Assembly: GCA_043777315.1 (NCBI GenBank)
Contig: JAYVPW010000093.1
Span: 62,001-126,000 of the forward strand
Length of the DNA stretch: 64,000 nucleotides
Origin: CAIURC01 sp043777315
Lineage (GTDB): Bacteria > Verrucomicrobiota > Verrucomicrobiia > Chthoniobacterales > Chthoniobacteraceae
Direction of reading: 5' to 3'
In this document: positions 25,919-34,625 of the stretch, piece after piece
How positions within the stretch are numbered: the first letter of the stretch is position 1
Layout: each line of letters starts with the position of its first letter
Notes under the pieces: generated by a model
What the model saw: the letters and a program-made list of their open reading frames with translations, nothing else
Told to the model about the DNA's origin: nothing
Database searches by the model: none
Position numbers and translations under genes: made by a program

Positions 25919-26690
25919 CTGCCGTCTCCTTTCCCAAATACGCGGCAATCACTTTCGGATTCCCGCGGATTTCGGCAGGCGTGCCTTCCGCGATTTGCAC
26001 GCCGTGATCGAGGACGACGATGCGCTGGCAAATGCCCATCACGACTTTCATGTCGTGCTCCACGAGCAGGACCGCGAGTTGGAATTTTTCCTGCGTGAAA
26101 CGGATGAGCTTCATTAGCTCGATTTTCTCGGTCGGATTCATCCCGGCGGCGGGCTCGTCGAGCAGCAGCAACTTCGGACGCGTGGCGAGCGCGCGGACGA
26201 TTTCGAGACGGCGCTGGTCGCCATACGGGAGGCTGCGACACGCCGTCTCGCGCTCGTCGCTGAGGCCGAAAATATCGAGCAACTCCAACACCTGCTGCTC
26301 GACCTCCGCCTCCTCTTTTCTAAAGCCGCCGCCCCGCCAGAGCGCGTGCGAGATGCCGTGCCGGAGGTGCATGTTGCAGGCGCAGCGGACGTTGTCGAAA
26401 ACGCTCAACGAACTGAAGAGGCGGATGTTTTGAAAAGTGCGGGCGATCCCGCGAGCGGTGATCCGATACGGGCGATGGCCGACGACGGATTTCCGGTCGA
26501 AGGAAATGCGGCCCGCGGTCGGGCGATAGACGCCGGTGATGAGGTTGAAGATCGTGGTCTTGCCCGCGCCGTTCGGCCCGATGAGGCCGACGAGTTCACC
26601 GGCGCGGATTTGCAAATTGACGTCGCAGACGCACTTCAAGCCGCCGAATTGCACCGTCACATTTTCGAGATGCAAAAGCGGCTCGCTCAT
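25911..26690 (-). CDS. livG: Branched-chain amino acid ABC transporter ATPase LivG
   Basis: The 259-residue ATPase starts 'MSEPLLHLENVTVQFGGLKC' at 26690, overlapping the livM stop as ATGA. It has Walker A 'GPNGAGKTT', the LivG-specific 'ARTFQNIRLFSSLSVFDNV', the signature-like 'LPYGDQRRLEIVRALATRP', Walker B 'LLLDEPAAGMNP' and 'LLVEHDMKVVMGICQRIVVL'. In LivG the signature is normally L.YG.QR.LE, as here. Confidence 0.96.
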   Translation of the reverse strand: MSEPLLHLENVTVQFGGLKCVCDVNLQIRAGELVGLIGPNGAGKTTIFNLITGVYRPTAGRISFDRKSVVGHRPYRITARGIARTFQNIRLFSSLSVFDNVRCACNMHLRHGISHALWRGGGFRKEEAEVEQQVLELLDIFGLSDERETACRSLPYGDQRRLEIVRALATRPKLLLLDEPAAGMNPTEKIELMKLIRFTQEKFQLAVLLVEHDMKVVMGICQRIVVLDHGVQIAEGTPAEIRGNPKVIAAYLGKETADA

Positions 26691-27676
26691 TTCTCGATGT
26701 CCTTCCGCCGACGCGGCATGCCGAGCCCGCCGAACAAGCCCTGTGGCCGCGTGAGCATCAGCACGATGAGCAGGAGGGAGTAGAGAATCATGCGGTTCTC
26801 GGCGACGTGCTGGAGCCAGGCGGGGAGCCATTCGTAGCGTGCGACGGCGCGCAGCCACTCGGGCAAAATGGTGAGGATCGCGGCGGCGAAACAGACGCCG
26901 GCGGTGTTGCCCATTCCGCCGAGAATGACCATCACGACGATATCGACGCTGCGGAGGAAATTGAAGCCCTCGGGATGAATGAACTGCTTGAAATGCGCGT
27001 AAAGTCCGCCCGCGATGCCGGCGAAAAACGCGCCGAGGACGAACGCGAGGACTTTGTATTTCGTCGTGTTGATGCCCATCGCTTCGGCGGCGATCTCGTC
27101 GTCGCGAACAGCGAGAAATCCGCGGCCGTATGTGGAATTCACGAGATGGACGACGACGTAAACGGTGAGGGCCGCGAACGCGAACGTCCAAAAAAAGTTG
27201 GTGTGCTGGAGCATCCCGCCGAGCCCGCGCTGCGCGCCGAGCGGCTCGGCGTTTTGGATCACGCCTTTGATGATCTCGTTGAAGCCGAGCGTGACGATCG
27301 CGAGGTAGTCGCCTTTCAAGCGCAGCGACGGCACGCCGACGATCAGCCCCGCGAGCGCCGCGGCGATTCCGCCGGCCAGGAGTGCGAGAAAAAAAGCGGC
27401 GGTCATCCCAATTTCGTGCAGGCCGAGCAGGTGCCCGTACGAGAGCGTGAGCCACGACGAGGCATACGCGCCGACGGCCATGAATCCGGCGTGGCCGAGC
27501 GAGAATTGGCCTGTGTAGCCGTTCACCAAATTCAACCCTGCCGCGAGGATGATGCTGATGCCGATGCCGATGAGGATGTCGTAATAATACGGGTTCATCC
27601 CGCTCGCGAAATGCGAGCCGAGGCCGCACGCGAGGAGCACCGCGAGGAGGATGGTTTTGGCCCGCCCGGCGATCAT
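26687..27676 (-). CDS. livM: Branched-chain amino acid ABC transporter permease LivM
   Basis: The 329-residue inner-membrane permease has eight or more hydrophobic segments. It carries the LivM motifs 'GLNLVNGYTGQFSLGHAGFM' and 'RGFLAVRDDEIAAEAMGINT'. It starts ATGA-overlapped with livH and ends ATGA-overlapped with livG, so all are one translationally coupled operon. Confidence 0.95.
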   Translation of the reverse strand: MIAGRAKTILLAVLLACGLGSHFASGMNPYYYDILIGIGISIILAAGLNLVNGYTGQFSLGHAGFMAVGAYASSWLTLSYGHLLGLHEIGMTAAFFLALLAGGIAAALAGLIVGVPSLRLKGDYLAIVTLGFNEIIKGVIQNAEPLGAQRGLGGMLQHTNFFWTFAFAALTVYVVVHLVNSTYGRGFLAVRDDEIAAEAMGINTTKYKVLAFVLGAFFAGIAGGLYAHFKQFIHPEGFNFLRSVDIVVMVILGGMGNTAGVCFAAAILTILPEWLRAVARYEWLPAWLQHVAENRMILYSLLLIVLMLTRPQGLFGGLGMPRRRKDIEK

Positions 27677-28599
27677 ACTTTCTCGCGGTCCGACGCGCCG
27701 AGCAGGCCGGTGGGTTTCACGAGCAGGATCAAAATGAGGACGCCGAAAACGATCGCGTCGCGGTAGGTCGGGCTCACGTAGCCGACGACGAGCGCCTCGA
27801 TCACGCCGATCAAAACACCGCCGAGCGCGGCGCCGGGGAGATTGCCGATGCCTCCGAGAACTGCTGCCACAAAGGCTTTGAGGCCCGCGTTCACTCCCAT
27901 CAGCGGGTCAATGCTCGGCTGCTGGATCGAGATCAAAATGCCCGCCGCGCCTGCGAGCGCCGAGCCGAGGCCGAAGGTGAACGAGATCACGATGTCGTTG
28001 TTGATGCCCATCAGCGCGGCCGCGGTCGGGTTGAAAGAGAGCGCGCGCATCGCCATGCCCATCCGCGTGTGGACTACGATGTGCCGGATGCCGAACAGCA
28101 ACACGAGCGTCACGCCGACGACGATGATTTGACCGATCGTGATCGTCAGCCCGGAGACCTGTCCCCACGCCTCCGGAATCTCGAGCGCGCGGTCGGTGAT
28201 GAGCTCCGGGAACGATTTCGGATCCGCGCCGAAGACGAATTGCCCGGCGTTTTCGAGGAACAGCGAAACGCCGATCGCGGTGATCAGCACCGTCAGTTTC
28301 GGCCTCGCGCGCAACGGTCGGTAGCAGAGTCGTTCGATCACGATTCCGATCACCGCGCAGATCAGCATCGACATTAAAAGCACCGCCGTCGCGCCGCCGT
28401 ATGATGGACCGTCGCCGAAAAGTTTCAGCGTCTTCGGCCCCAAATACAGCCCGGCAAAAGCGCCGAGCATGAACACATCGCCGTGCGCGAAATTGATGAA
28501 CCGCAGCACCCCAAAAACCATCGTGTAGCCAAGCGCGATCAGGGCGTAGATCGAGCCCTGCGCGAAGCCGTTGATGAGCTGCTGGAGGAACTCGATCAC
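27673..28599 (-). CDS. livH: Branched-chain amino acid ABC transporter permease LivH
   Basis: The 308-residue membrane protein starts 'MIEFLQQLINGFAQGSIYAL' and has the LivH features 'ALGYTMVFGVLRFINFAHGD', 'MRALSFNPTAAALMGINNDI' and 'GIGNLPGAALGGVLIGVIEA'. It forms the channel with LivM. It begins 10 bp after the YoeB-like toxin gene, which separates it from the binding-protein gene. Confidence 0.95.
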   Translation of the reverse strand: MIEFLQQLINGFAQGSIYALIALGYTMVFGVLRFINFAHGDVFMLGAFAGLYLGPKTLKLFGDGPSYGGATAVLLMSMLICAVIGIVIERLCYRPLRARPKLTVLITAIGVSLFLENAGQFVFGADPKSFPELITDRALEIPEAWGQVSGLTITIGQIIVVGVTLVLLFGIRHIVVHTRMGMAMRALSFNPTAAALMGINNDIVISFTFGLGSALAGAAGILISIQQPSIDPLMGVNAGLKAFVAAVLGGIGNLPGAALGGVLIGVIEALVVGYVSPTYRDAIVFGVLILILLVKPTGLLGASDREKV

Positions 28600-28609
28600 A
28601 GGCGCGGAG

Positions 28610-28873
28610 CTACTCGTAATGCGTCCACATCCGCAGCACCTTGATCGTGCGCCGCTCGTCGAGCACCTGATAGACGAGCCGGTGTTGAATGTTGATCCGA
28701 CGTGAATATGCGCCGCTCAAATCGCCGACCAGTTTCTCGAGGGGAGGTGGATTTTGAAACGGGTCGGTCGCCAGCACAGCAAGCAACCGGTCGGCCTGCG
28801 GTCGCAAATTCGAGGAGGCGAGTTTCTTCGCGTCCTTCTGCGCCTGCCTGGTGAAGACGATACGCCACTTCAC
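28610..28873 (-). CDS. yoeB: Txe/YoeB-family toxin (mRNA interferase)
   Basis: The 87-residue protein starts at a GTG (28873) that overlaps the antitoxin stop as GTGA. This gives 'MKWRIVFTRQAQKDAKKLAS', the standard family N-terminus, so I rejected the ATG at 28894. The C-terminus 'SRRINIQHRLVYQV...RMWTHYE' has the His and Tyr of the catalytic end. YoeB-type toxins cleave mRNA at the ribosomal A site and are held inactive by their antitoxin. The pair lies inside the liv operon. Confidence 0.95.
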   Translation of the reverse strand: MKWRIVFTRQAQKDAKKLASSNLRPQADRLLAVLATDPFQNPPPLEKLVGDLSGAYSRRINIQHRLVYQVLDERRTIKVLRMWTHYE

Positions 28874-29112
28874 CAGCCGGGCTCTTCTGCACAACGCTCC
28901 ACTGGCTCGGCCATGCCTTCCCGAATCGATTCCCGCATTCCGGGGACAGCGAGCAAATGCAGCGTCTCCTGAATGCTTTGCCAGTCGCTGTCGCTGACCA
29001 GAATTCCTTTTGCGCCTTTGCCAGCAATCTGGATCGGCTCATGCGAATCGGCGGTGCGCTGGAGGAGTTCCGCCAAATTCGCCCCCGCGTCTTGAACCGA
29101 CAGAGTTGTCAT
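28870..29112 (-). CDS. Phd/YefM-family antitoxin
   Basis: The 80-residue protein has the Phd/YefM N-terminus ('MTTLSVQDAGANLAELLQRT' and 'EPIQIAGKGAKGILVSDSDW') that dimerises and binds the operator. The C-terminus should wrap the toxin. The gene lies 43 bp after livK and is coupled to the toxin by GTGA. The gap may hold its own promoter, but I could not identify one. Confidence 0.93.
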   Translation of the reverse strand: MTTLSVQDAGANLAELLQRTADSHEPIQIAGKGAKGILVSDSDWQSIQETLHLLAVPGMRESIREGMAEPVERCAEEPGW

Positions 29113-29155
29113 ATCGAATCGTCCGGCGAGGGTCTTGCGGTGTCAACGAATCGGC

Positions 29156-30280
29156 TCAAGGAGCAACGGTTTCGACGAACTGAAACGCACCGCCGCCGAT
29201 GCCGAGGATCACGGCGGGCTTTTGGGCGTTGCGGTGGTCGTCGAGGGAGATGGTGCCGGTGATGCCTTTGTGATCTTTCGTGGCGTTGATCGCGTCGCGG
29301 AGTTTGGGACCGTCGGTGGTGCCGGCACGCTTGATTGCTTCTGCCAAAATGATCGCGCTGTCGTAACCGAGCGCGGCCATGTCGTCGGGGATCGCACCGC
29401 CGTACTTGGCTTTGTATTTGGTGACGAATTCCTGAACCATCGGCGACTTGTCATCGGCCGAGAAATGGCAGGAGAAAAAGGAGCCGTCGAGCGCGGTGCC
29501 TGCCACTTTCAGGAGCGAGTCGCCGACCCAGCCGTCGCCGCCGAGGAGGGGGACTTTGAGGCCGAGCAATTTGGCCTGCCGGGCGATGAGCGCGACCTCG
29601 GCGTAATAGCCGGGAATGAAGATGGCGTCAGGCTTCGTGGCTTTGATCGAAGTGAGCTGCGCCTTGAAATCCTTGTCGCCGGTGGAGTATTTTTGATCCT
29701 TCGTGATTTCGCCGCCGTTGGCGGTGAAATGCTTCACGAAAAACTCCGCGAGGCCGACCGCGTAGTCCTGTTTCACATCGATCAGCACCGCGACTTTTTT
29801 CCACCCTTTTCCAAGCGCGAACTTCGCCATCACCGTGCCCTGAAATGGATCGATGAAACAGACGCGGCTGATGTAATCGCCGACTTCGGTGACCTTCGGG
29901 TTGGTCGAGGCCGGGGAGATCATCGGCACTTTGTTTTGCTGGCAGATGGGCGCGGCTTCGAGCGATTTGGAAGACGCGACTTCGCCGAGGATGGCGACGA
30001 CTTTATCCTGCGAAATGAGCTTGCGCACGATGGTCGCGGGCTGCCCGGCGACGGACTGATCGTCCTCGGTGATCAATCTAAATTTCCGGCCGAGCACGCC
30101 GCCAGACGCGTTCAGCTCGTCGATCGCGAGGGCCGTGCCTTTGTGCGACGACTGGCCGAAGCTCGCGCTGCCGCCGGTCAGCGACGCGAACTCGCCGACG
30201 GGGATTTCATTTTGCGCCAATGTGGAGGCGGCCGCGACGAGGAGCGCGCAGACCGATTTAAGACAGGTGGATTTGAACAT
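29156..30280 (-). CDS. livK: Branched-chain amino acid-binding protein (Leu/Ile/Val family)
   Basis: The 374-residue periplasmic protein has a signal peptide ('MFKSTCLKSVCALLVAAAST', cleaved after 'LAQ'). The family core includes 'IPVGEFASLTGGSASFGQSS', 'LAIDELNASGGVLGRKFRLI' and 'VGDYISRVCFIDPFQGTVMA'. The specific ligand cannot be read from sequence. The coding-strand leader is pyrimidine-rich (CCACCACTACTCCTC then ATG) with no Shine-Dalgarno. The 235-bp gap to the divergent gene at 30516 must hold both promoters, but I see no convincing boxes. Confidence 0.93.
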   Translation of the reverse strand: MFKSTCLKSVCALLVAAASTLAQNEIPVGEFASLTGGSASFGQSSHKGTALAIDELNASGGVLGRKFRLITEDDQSVAGQPATIVRKLISQDKVVAILGEVASSKSLEAAPICQQNKVPMISPASTNPKVTEVGDYISRVCFIDPFQGTVMAKFALGKGWKKVAVLIDVKQDYAVGLAEFFVKHFTANGGEITKDQKYSTGDKDFKAQLTSIKATKPDAIFIPGYYAEVALIARQAKLLGLKVPLLGGDGWVGDSLLKVAGTALDGSFFSCHFSADDKSPMVQEFVTKYKAKYGGAIPDDMAALGYDSAIILAEAIKRAGTTDGPKLRDAINATKDHKGITGTISLDDHRNAQKPAVILGIGGGAFQFVETVAP

Positions 30281-30515
30281 GAGGAGTAGTGGTGGTCGGA
30301 AAATCGAGCAGAGGCTACGGGAGTCCCGACGGTGGTTTCAACTGCCATTCCCGCGCCCGGAAAAATCGCGATCACTGCCGCAAATCCACGTTTTCCCGCG
30401 ACGGTCTGCCCTCTGATTTCCGCGCTTGAGACGGTCAAAGGCCAGCCTATCGTCCGATTCAGCCAGCAAGCCCTCAACACCCGCGTGGTGCAGACCACGC
30501 TGCAACCCTTGCCTT

Positions 30516-31358
30516 ATGAGAAAGCGCATCCTTCGTTCATCCGCCATCCTCGCCTCGTCCCTGGCCTCACTCGTCCCGGCGGGTGCGGCGAAAGCCGGCG
30601 AGGTCGGCAATTATTCCAAGAAGCTCCGCGAATCGGTTCTTTCGCGGCCTGATTTGAAAGCGCCCGATGCGGTCGGGATCGCCGATCCTCCGACCCCGCC
30701 GACGGATCGTTATCCGTGGAAAAAAGGGATCGTGACGACCACTTTTTGGATCGGCGAAAAGCCGACGAAAAAGAACCCGGTGCCGAATCACGTCAGTTCG
30801 TGGGACGCGCATTGGGCCGCGAATTACGGTGGCACCGACGATCCCGATCCGGCTAATCGGGCCAACTACATTCCGGCGAGTTTTACGCCGGGACAGAACC
30901 CGTTTTATGTGGCGCTGCCTTACAACGATCTCCAGAACAACGGCCACAAGCCGGAGGCATCGAAGGTCATCCCGTGGTTCAATCAGGCGTATCAGGGGCC
31001 GGGCAAGACGGTGTGCAAGGGGCGGTGGCTGGCGATCCGTTTCAAGGACCGCGTGTGCTACGCGCAATGGGAGGACGCGGGACCGTTTCGCACGGACCAT
31101 TGGCAATACGTGTTTGGAAACGAGCGACCGAAACCGAACTTGAACAAAGGCGCGGGGCTCGATGTTTCGCCCGCGGTGCGGGACTTCCTTGGTATGTCCG
31201 ACACGGATGTGACGGATTGGAAGTTCGTGGAGTTCGACGAAGTGCCGACCGGTCCTTGGGGCAAGCTCGGAGAGAACAATACGTTCGTGATCAATCAACG
31301 CGCGGAGGCGTCGCGGGTGGCGATGGCGAAGAGCGTTTCGGAGCTGAAGACCAATTGA
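30516..31358 (+). CDS. Exported protein of unknown function with double-psi-barrel-like segment
   Basis: The 280-residue product has a signal peptide ('MRKRILRSSAILASSLASLV', cleaved after 'AAKA'). This sets the start at 30516. A middle section reads 'KGRWLAIRFKDRVCYAQWED' then 'AGPFRTDHWQYVFG', 'NKGAGLDVSPAVRDFLGM' and 'VEFDEVPTGPWG'. The order 'D-x-G-P-F ... G-x-x-L-D-V-S-P-A' resembles RlpA-like double-psi beta-barrel domains of cell-wall proteins. That is only a resemblance, and the function is unknown. Confidence 0.75.
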   Translation: MRKRILRSSAILASSLASLVPAGAAKAGEVGNYSKKLRESVLSRPDLKAPDAVGIADPPTPPTDRYPWKKGIVTTTFWIGEKPTKKNPVPNHVSSWDAHWAANYGGTDDPDPANRANYIPASFTPGQNPFYVALPYNDLQNNGHKPEASKVIPWFNQAYQGPGKTVCKGRWLAIRFKDRVCYAQWEDAGPFRTDHWQYVFGNERPKPNLNKGAGLDVSPAVRDFLGMSDTDVTDWKFVEFDEVPTGPWGKLGENNTFVINQRAEASRVAMAKSVSELKTN

Positions 31359-31379
31359 GCCGGTGGCGGCGAAGCGTTC

Positions 31380-31510
31380 CGTCATCTTGAGCGGAGCGAC
31401 AGCGGAGTCGAAGGACCTCTTACTTTTCCCCGGTGGCGCGCGCATCGCGGAGGGGAAAAGTAAGAGGTCCTTCGACTGCGCCCGCAGAGCCGGGCTTCGC
31501 TCAGGATGAC
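31380..31510. repeat. GTCATCCTGAGCG palindrome, copy 3, supplies the trmD stop codon
   Basis: The left arm is GTCATCTTGAGCGGAGCGAC ... AGTCGAAGGACCTCTTACTT and the right arm is AAGTAAGAGGTCCTTCGACT ... GCTCAGGATGAC. It lies between convergent genes. Bases 31501-31503 (TCA) are both part of the right arm and the trmD stop codon, and the last four trmD codons run into the element. Confidence 0.93.
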
Positions 31511-32199
31511 GGGGAAGAAGGGGCGCACGTCTCTTCGAGCAGGTCGGGGCGGACGCGGCGGGTTTTTTCAATCGCCTGTTCGTGCCGCCATTTGGCGATG
31601 GCGGCGTGGTTTCCGCTGAGGAGGATTTCCGGGACGCGGCTGCCGCGGAAATCGACGGGGCGGGTGTATTGCGGGAATTCGAGGAGGCCGTTGGAATGGC
31701 TGTCTTCGAGCGCGGACTGGCCGTCGCCGAGGACGCCGGGGATGAGGCGGACGATGGCGTCGATGAAGACGACGGCGGCGATGGCGCCGTTGGTGAGGAC
31801 GTAGTCGCCGAGCGAGATTTCGTCGGTGACGAGTTGGTCGATCACGCGCTGATCGATGCCTTCGTAATGACCGCAGAGGATGATGAGATGAGGCGCGGTG
31901 GCGAATTCGCCGGCGATGCGCTGCGTGAATTGGTGGCCCGCCGGCGACATGAGGACGATGCGGGAATCGGGGCGGCGGAGCTCTTCGATCGCGGCGAAAA
32001 TGGGCTCGCATTTGAGGACCATCCCCTGCCCGCCGCCGTACGGGGTGTCGTCGGTGGTGCGATGTTTGTCGCGGGTCCAGTCACGGAGATTGTGCGAGTG
32101 GATTTGGACGAGCTGCTTTTCCTGCGCCCGTTTCATCATGCTCTCAGCGAGCGCGGCGGCGGGGATTTGGGGAAAAAGGGAAAGGATGTCGATGCGCAT
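31501..32199 (-). CDS. trmD: tRNA (guanine-37-N1)-methyltransferase
   Basis: The 232-residue SAM-dependent enzyme methylates G37 of tRNAs and prevents frameshifting. It starts 'MRIDILSLFPQIPAAALAES', has 'DDTPYGGGQGMVLKCEPIF', the trefoil-knot region 'LCGHYEGIDQRVIDQLVTDE...SLGDYVLTNGAIAAVVFIDA' and 'FPQYTRPVDFRG'. I set the start at 32199; the longer frame to 32367 only reads through a repeat array. The C-terminal 'CAPSSPSS' and the stop codon come from a palindromic element, so the original C-terminus may have been replaced. Confidence 0.96.
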   Translation of the reverse strand: MRIDILSLFPQIPAAALAESMMKRAQEKQLVQIHSHNLRDWTRDKHRTTDDTPYGGGQGMVLKCEPIFAAIEELRRPDSRIVLMSPAGHQFTQRIAGEFATAPHLIILCGHYEGIDQRVIDQLVTDEISLGDYVLTNGAIAAVVFIDAIVRLIPGVLGDGQSALEDSHSNGLLEFPQYTRPVDFRGSRVPEILLSGNHAAIAKWRHEQAIEKTRRVRPDLLEETCAPSSPSS

Positions 32200-32210
32200 G
32201 GGACGGCAGA

Positions 32211-32321
32211 AACGTCGAACGTCGAACGTCGAACGTCGAACGTCGAATGCCGGGGAAGCGGCGCAGCGTGTGTTTTTTCTGGACTTCGAGGTTCGATGTT
32301 CGGAGTTCGATGTCCGATGTT
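32211..32321. repeat. Heptamer-array palindrome C: (AACGTCG)5 ... CTT + five degenerate heptamers
   Basis: The left arm is five exact AACGTCG units (32211-32245). The right arm keeps the 7-bp period but with altered units: CTT then CGAGGTT, CGATGTT, CGGAGTT, CGATGTC, CGATGTT (32284-32321). The element fills the divergent gap between trmD and the penicillin-binding protein gene. The probable ATG of the latter (32310) lies inside the right array. Confidence 0.92.
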
Positions 32322-34520
32322 CAGCCGCCCGCAGTGGCCGCCCGCAACTTCCCGACATCACTTCCACCCCGCTTGGCTCGCTCCACTTCTCGCAAAAAAA
32401 ACGCGCGGCGACGGTCTCGCAGGTGGCTGTTTTGGCTCTGCTTTTTCGGCGTGGTCGCGGTGACTTTGGTCTGCGTGGTTTATGGGATTTGGGCTTCGAC
32501 GTTCGACATGGAGGCGGTGAAGGAGATGCCGCAGCGGTCCACGGTTTTTGATGTCGATGCGAAGCTCTACAGCCGACTGGAGGGCGAAAACCGCATTGTC
32601 GTCCCGCTGTCGAAGGTCTCGCGCAATTTCATCAACGCGCTGCTGGCGCGGGAGGATTCGCGGTTTTATTCGCATCACGGCGTGGACCCGATCGGCGTGG
32701 CGCGTGCGGTCGTGCGGAATGCGATGCGCGGCTCGGCGGCGCAGGGGGCGAGCACGCTGACGCAGCAACTCGCACGGAATTCCTACCCGGCCGAGCGCGT
32801 CGGGAAGCGCAAAAATATTCATCGGAAATTGCTCGAGGCGGCACTCGCGGTGCGGATCGAGCAGCGGTATAAAAAGGACGAGATTCTCGAGCATTACGTG
32901 AACCGGATTTATTTCGGCGCGGGGGTTTACGGGATCGAGGCGGCGAGCCTTTCCTACTTCAATAAGCACGCGAGCGACCTCTCGATCGGCGAGGGCGCGA
33001 CGATCGCAGGGATCATTCGGAGCCCCGGGCGCTTCTCGCCTTTGACCAATCCGAAAGGTGCGAAACGCGAGCGGGACACGGTGCTCGATCGGCTGGTGAA
33101 GGAGGACAAACTGACTGCGGCGAAAGCAGAGGAGGTGAAGCAGGACCCGCTCGTCGTCTCGAAAAAGCGGCTCCTTTCCGCGCAGGAAAACTACGCGATG
33201 GATGCGGTGCGGCGAGAGCTGGATCTGTTGCTTTCCGACGATCAGCGCGACGATGGCGGGCTGAAAATTTACACGACGATCGATCCCGTTTTGCAAAAGG
33301 CGGCGGAGAAATCGATCGATGTGCAGCTCCGGAAAGTGGAGGCGCGGCCGGGCTACAATCATCCGAAGCGCGCGGATTTTTCGCAGCAGGCGAAGGAGGA
33401 GGAGCAGCAGACGCCGTATCTGCAGGGCGCGGTGATGGTGATCGACAACCACTCCGGCGGCATTCGCGCGGTGGTCGGCGGACGCGACTTTTCCGAGAGC
33501 AAATACAATCGTGCCACGCAGGCGGGGCGACAGGTGGGCTCGACGTTCAAGCCGTTCGTGTACGCGGCGGCGTTTGGACGCGGGCTGCTGCCGGGCGCGG
33601 CGATCAGCGACGGGCCGATCGAGCGCGGGGAGATTCGCGGGGCGGGAAATTGGACGCCGGACAATTCGGACGGCACTTTCAAGGGCGTGCTGCGCGCGGA
33701 GGAAGGACTGATTTTATCCCGCAACACGATGAGCGTGCGCATCGGCGAACGCGCCGGACTCGAGAGCGTGGCGAAGGTCGCGGAAGATGCCGGGATCGAC
33801 GGAATGACGCGGCAGCCGTCGGCGTTTTTGGGCGCGTTCGAGAGCACGGTCGCGGAGCTCACGACGGCGTATTCGGTCTTCGCAAACAACGGCGTGCGGC
33901 GGCAGAGCTACATCATCGAGCGCATTGACGATGCGTCGGGCGAGATTCTCTACCGCGCCGCGCACGTGAGTCGTCCGGCGATCGATCCGGGCGTGAGTTG
34001 GCTCGTCACTTCGGCGCTCGCGAAAGTGCTGGAGCGAGGGACGGCGGCGACCGCAAAGACGATGGGATTCACCAAGCCAGCGGCCGGAAAAACGGGGACG
34101 ACCAACGATTTCCACGACGCGTGGTTCGCCGGCTACACGAGCTCGCTGACCTGCGGCGTCTGGGTCGGGCTCGATCGCCCGCAGACGATCGTGGCGAAAG
34201 GATACGGTGCCGCGCTCGCGCTCCCGATTTGGGTGGACGTGATGAATTCCGCTCCCGCGCAACGCTACCCCGCCGCGCCCTTTCGCCCGCCGGGCGCGCT
34301 GCAACGGACGGCCGTTTGCTCACTCTCAAATGAAATCGCCACCACCGCCTGCGAGCGCGCCGGGACAGCCTACTCCCTTGATCTTCCAGCCTCCGTCACG
34401 CCCCGCGACATGTGCCACATCCACGGCGGCGACGTGCTCACGGAAACCGACGATCGGCCCCGTAAGAACCCGGCGGGCGGGATTTTTCGCTCCTTCAAGA
34501 AGTTCTTCAGCGGCGACTGA
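32310..34520 (+). CDS. Class A penicillin-binding protein (bifunctional transglycosylase/transpeptidase)
   Basis: The 736-residue inner-membrane enzyme builds peptidoglycan. It has a basic N-terminus, one membrane helix (about 39-61) and a GT51 domain with 'EDSRFYSHHGVDPIGVARAV' (from about 115) and 'QGASTLTQQLARN'. The transpeptidase domain has S-T-F-K with the serine at residue 411, 'SRN' and K-T-G-T at 594-597. The ATG at 32310 gives 'MSDVQPPAVAARNFPTSLPP'. An upstream ATG at 32247 is also open, and both lie in or next to a repeat array, so the exact start is uncertain. The C-terminus ends in a basic tail, 'GGIFRSFKKFFSGD'. Confidence 0.95.
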   Translation: MSDVQPPAVAARNFPTSLPPRLARSTSRKKNARRRSRRWLFWLCFFGVVAVTLVCVVYGIWASTFDMEAVKEMPQRSTVFDVDAKLYSRLEGENRIVVPLSKVSRNFINALLAREDSRFYSHHGVDPIGVARAVVRNAMRGSAAQGASTLTQQLARNSYPAERVGKRKNIHRKLLEAALAVRIEQRYKKDEILEHYVNRIYFGAGVYGIEAASLSYFNKHASDLSIGEGATIAGIIRSPGRFSPLTNPKGAKRERDTVLDRLVKEDKLTAAKAEEVKQDPLVVSKKRLLSAQENYAMDAVRRELDLLLSDDQRDDGGLKIYTTIDPVLQKAAEKSIDVQLRKVEARPGYNHPKRADFSQQAKEEEQQTPYLQGAVMVIDNHSGGIRAVVGGRDFSESKYNRATQAGRQVGSTFKPFVYAAAFGRGLLPGAAISDGPIERGEIRGAGNWTPDNSDGTFKGVLRAEEGLILSRNTMSVRIGERAGLESVAKVAEDAGIDGMTRQPSAFLGAFESTVAELTTAYSVFANNGVRRQSYIIERIDDASGEILYRAAHVSRPAIDPGVSWLVTSALAKVLERGTAATAKTMGFTKPAAGKTGTTNDFHDAWFAGYTSSLTCGVWVGLDRPQTIVAKGYGAALALPIWVDVMNSAPAQRYPAAPFRPPGALQRTAVCSLSNEIATTACERAGTAYSLDLPASVTPRDMCHIHGGDVLTETDDRPRKNPAGGIFRSFKKFFSGD

Positions 34521-34625
34521 GTGGCGATCTCGTGAAATGTCACCGCGAATTCACAAAGCGCTTTTCATTTCGGAAACCGCCCCTTATTTAACCACTCCAT
34601 TTTTCCGCCAAAGTGACCCCCACCT

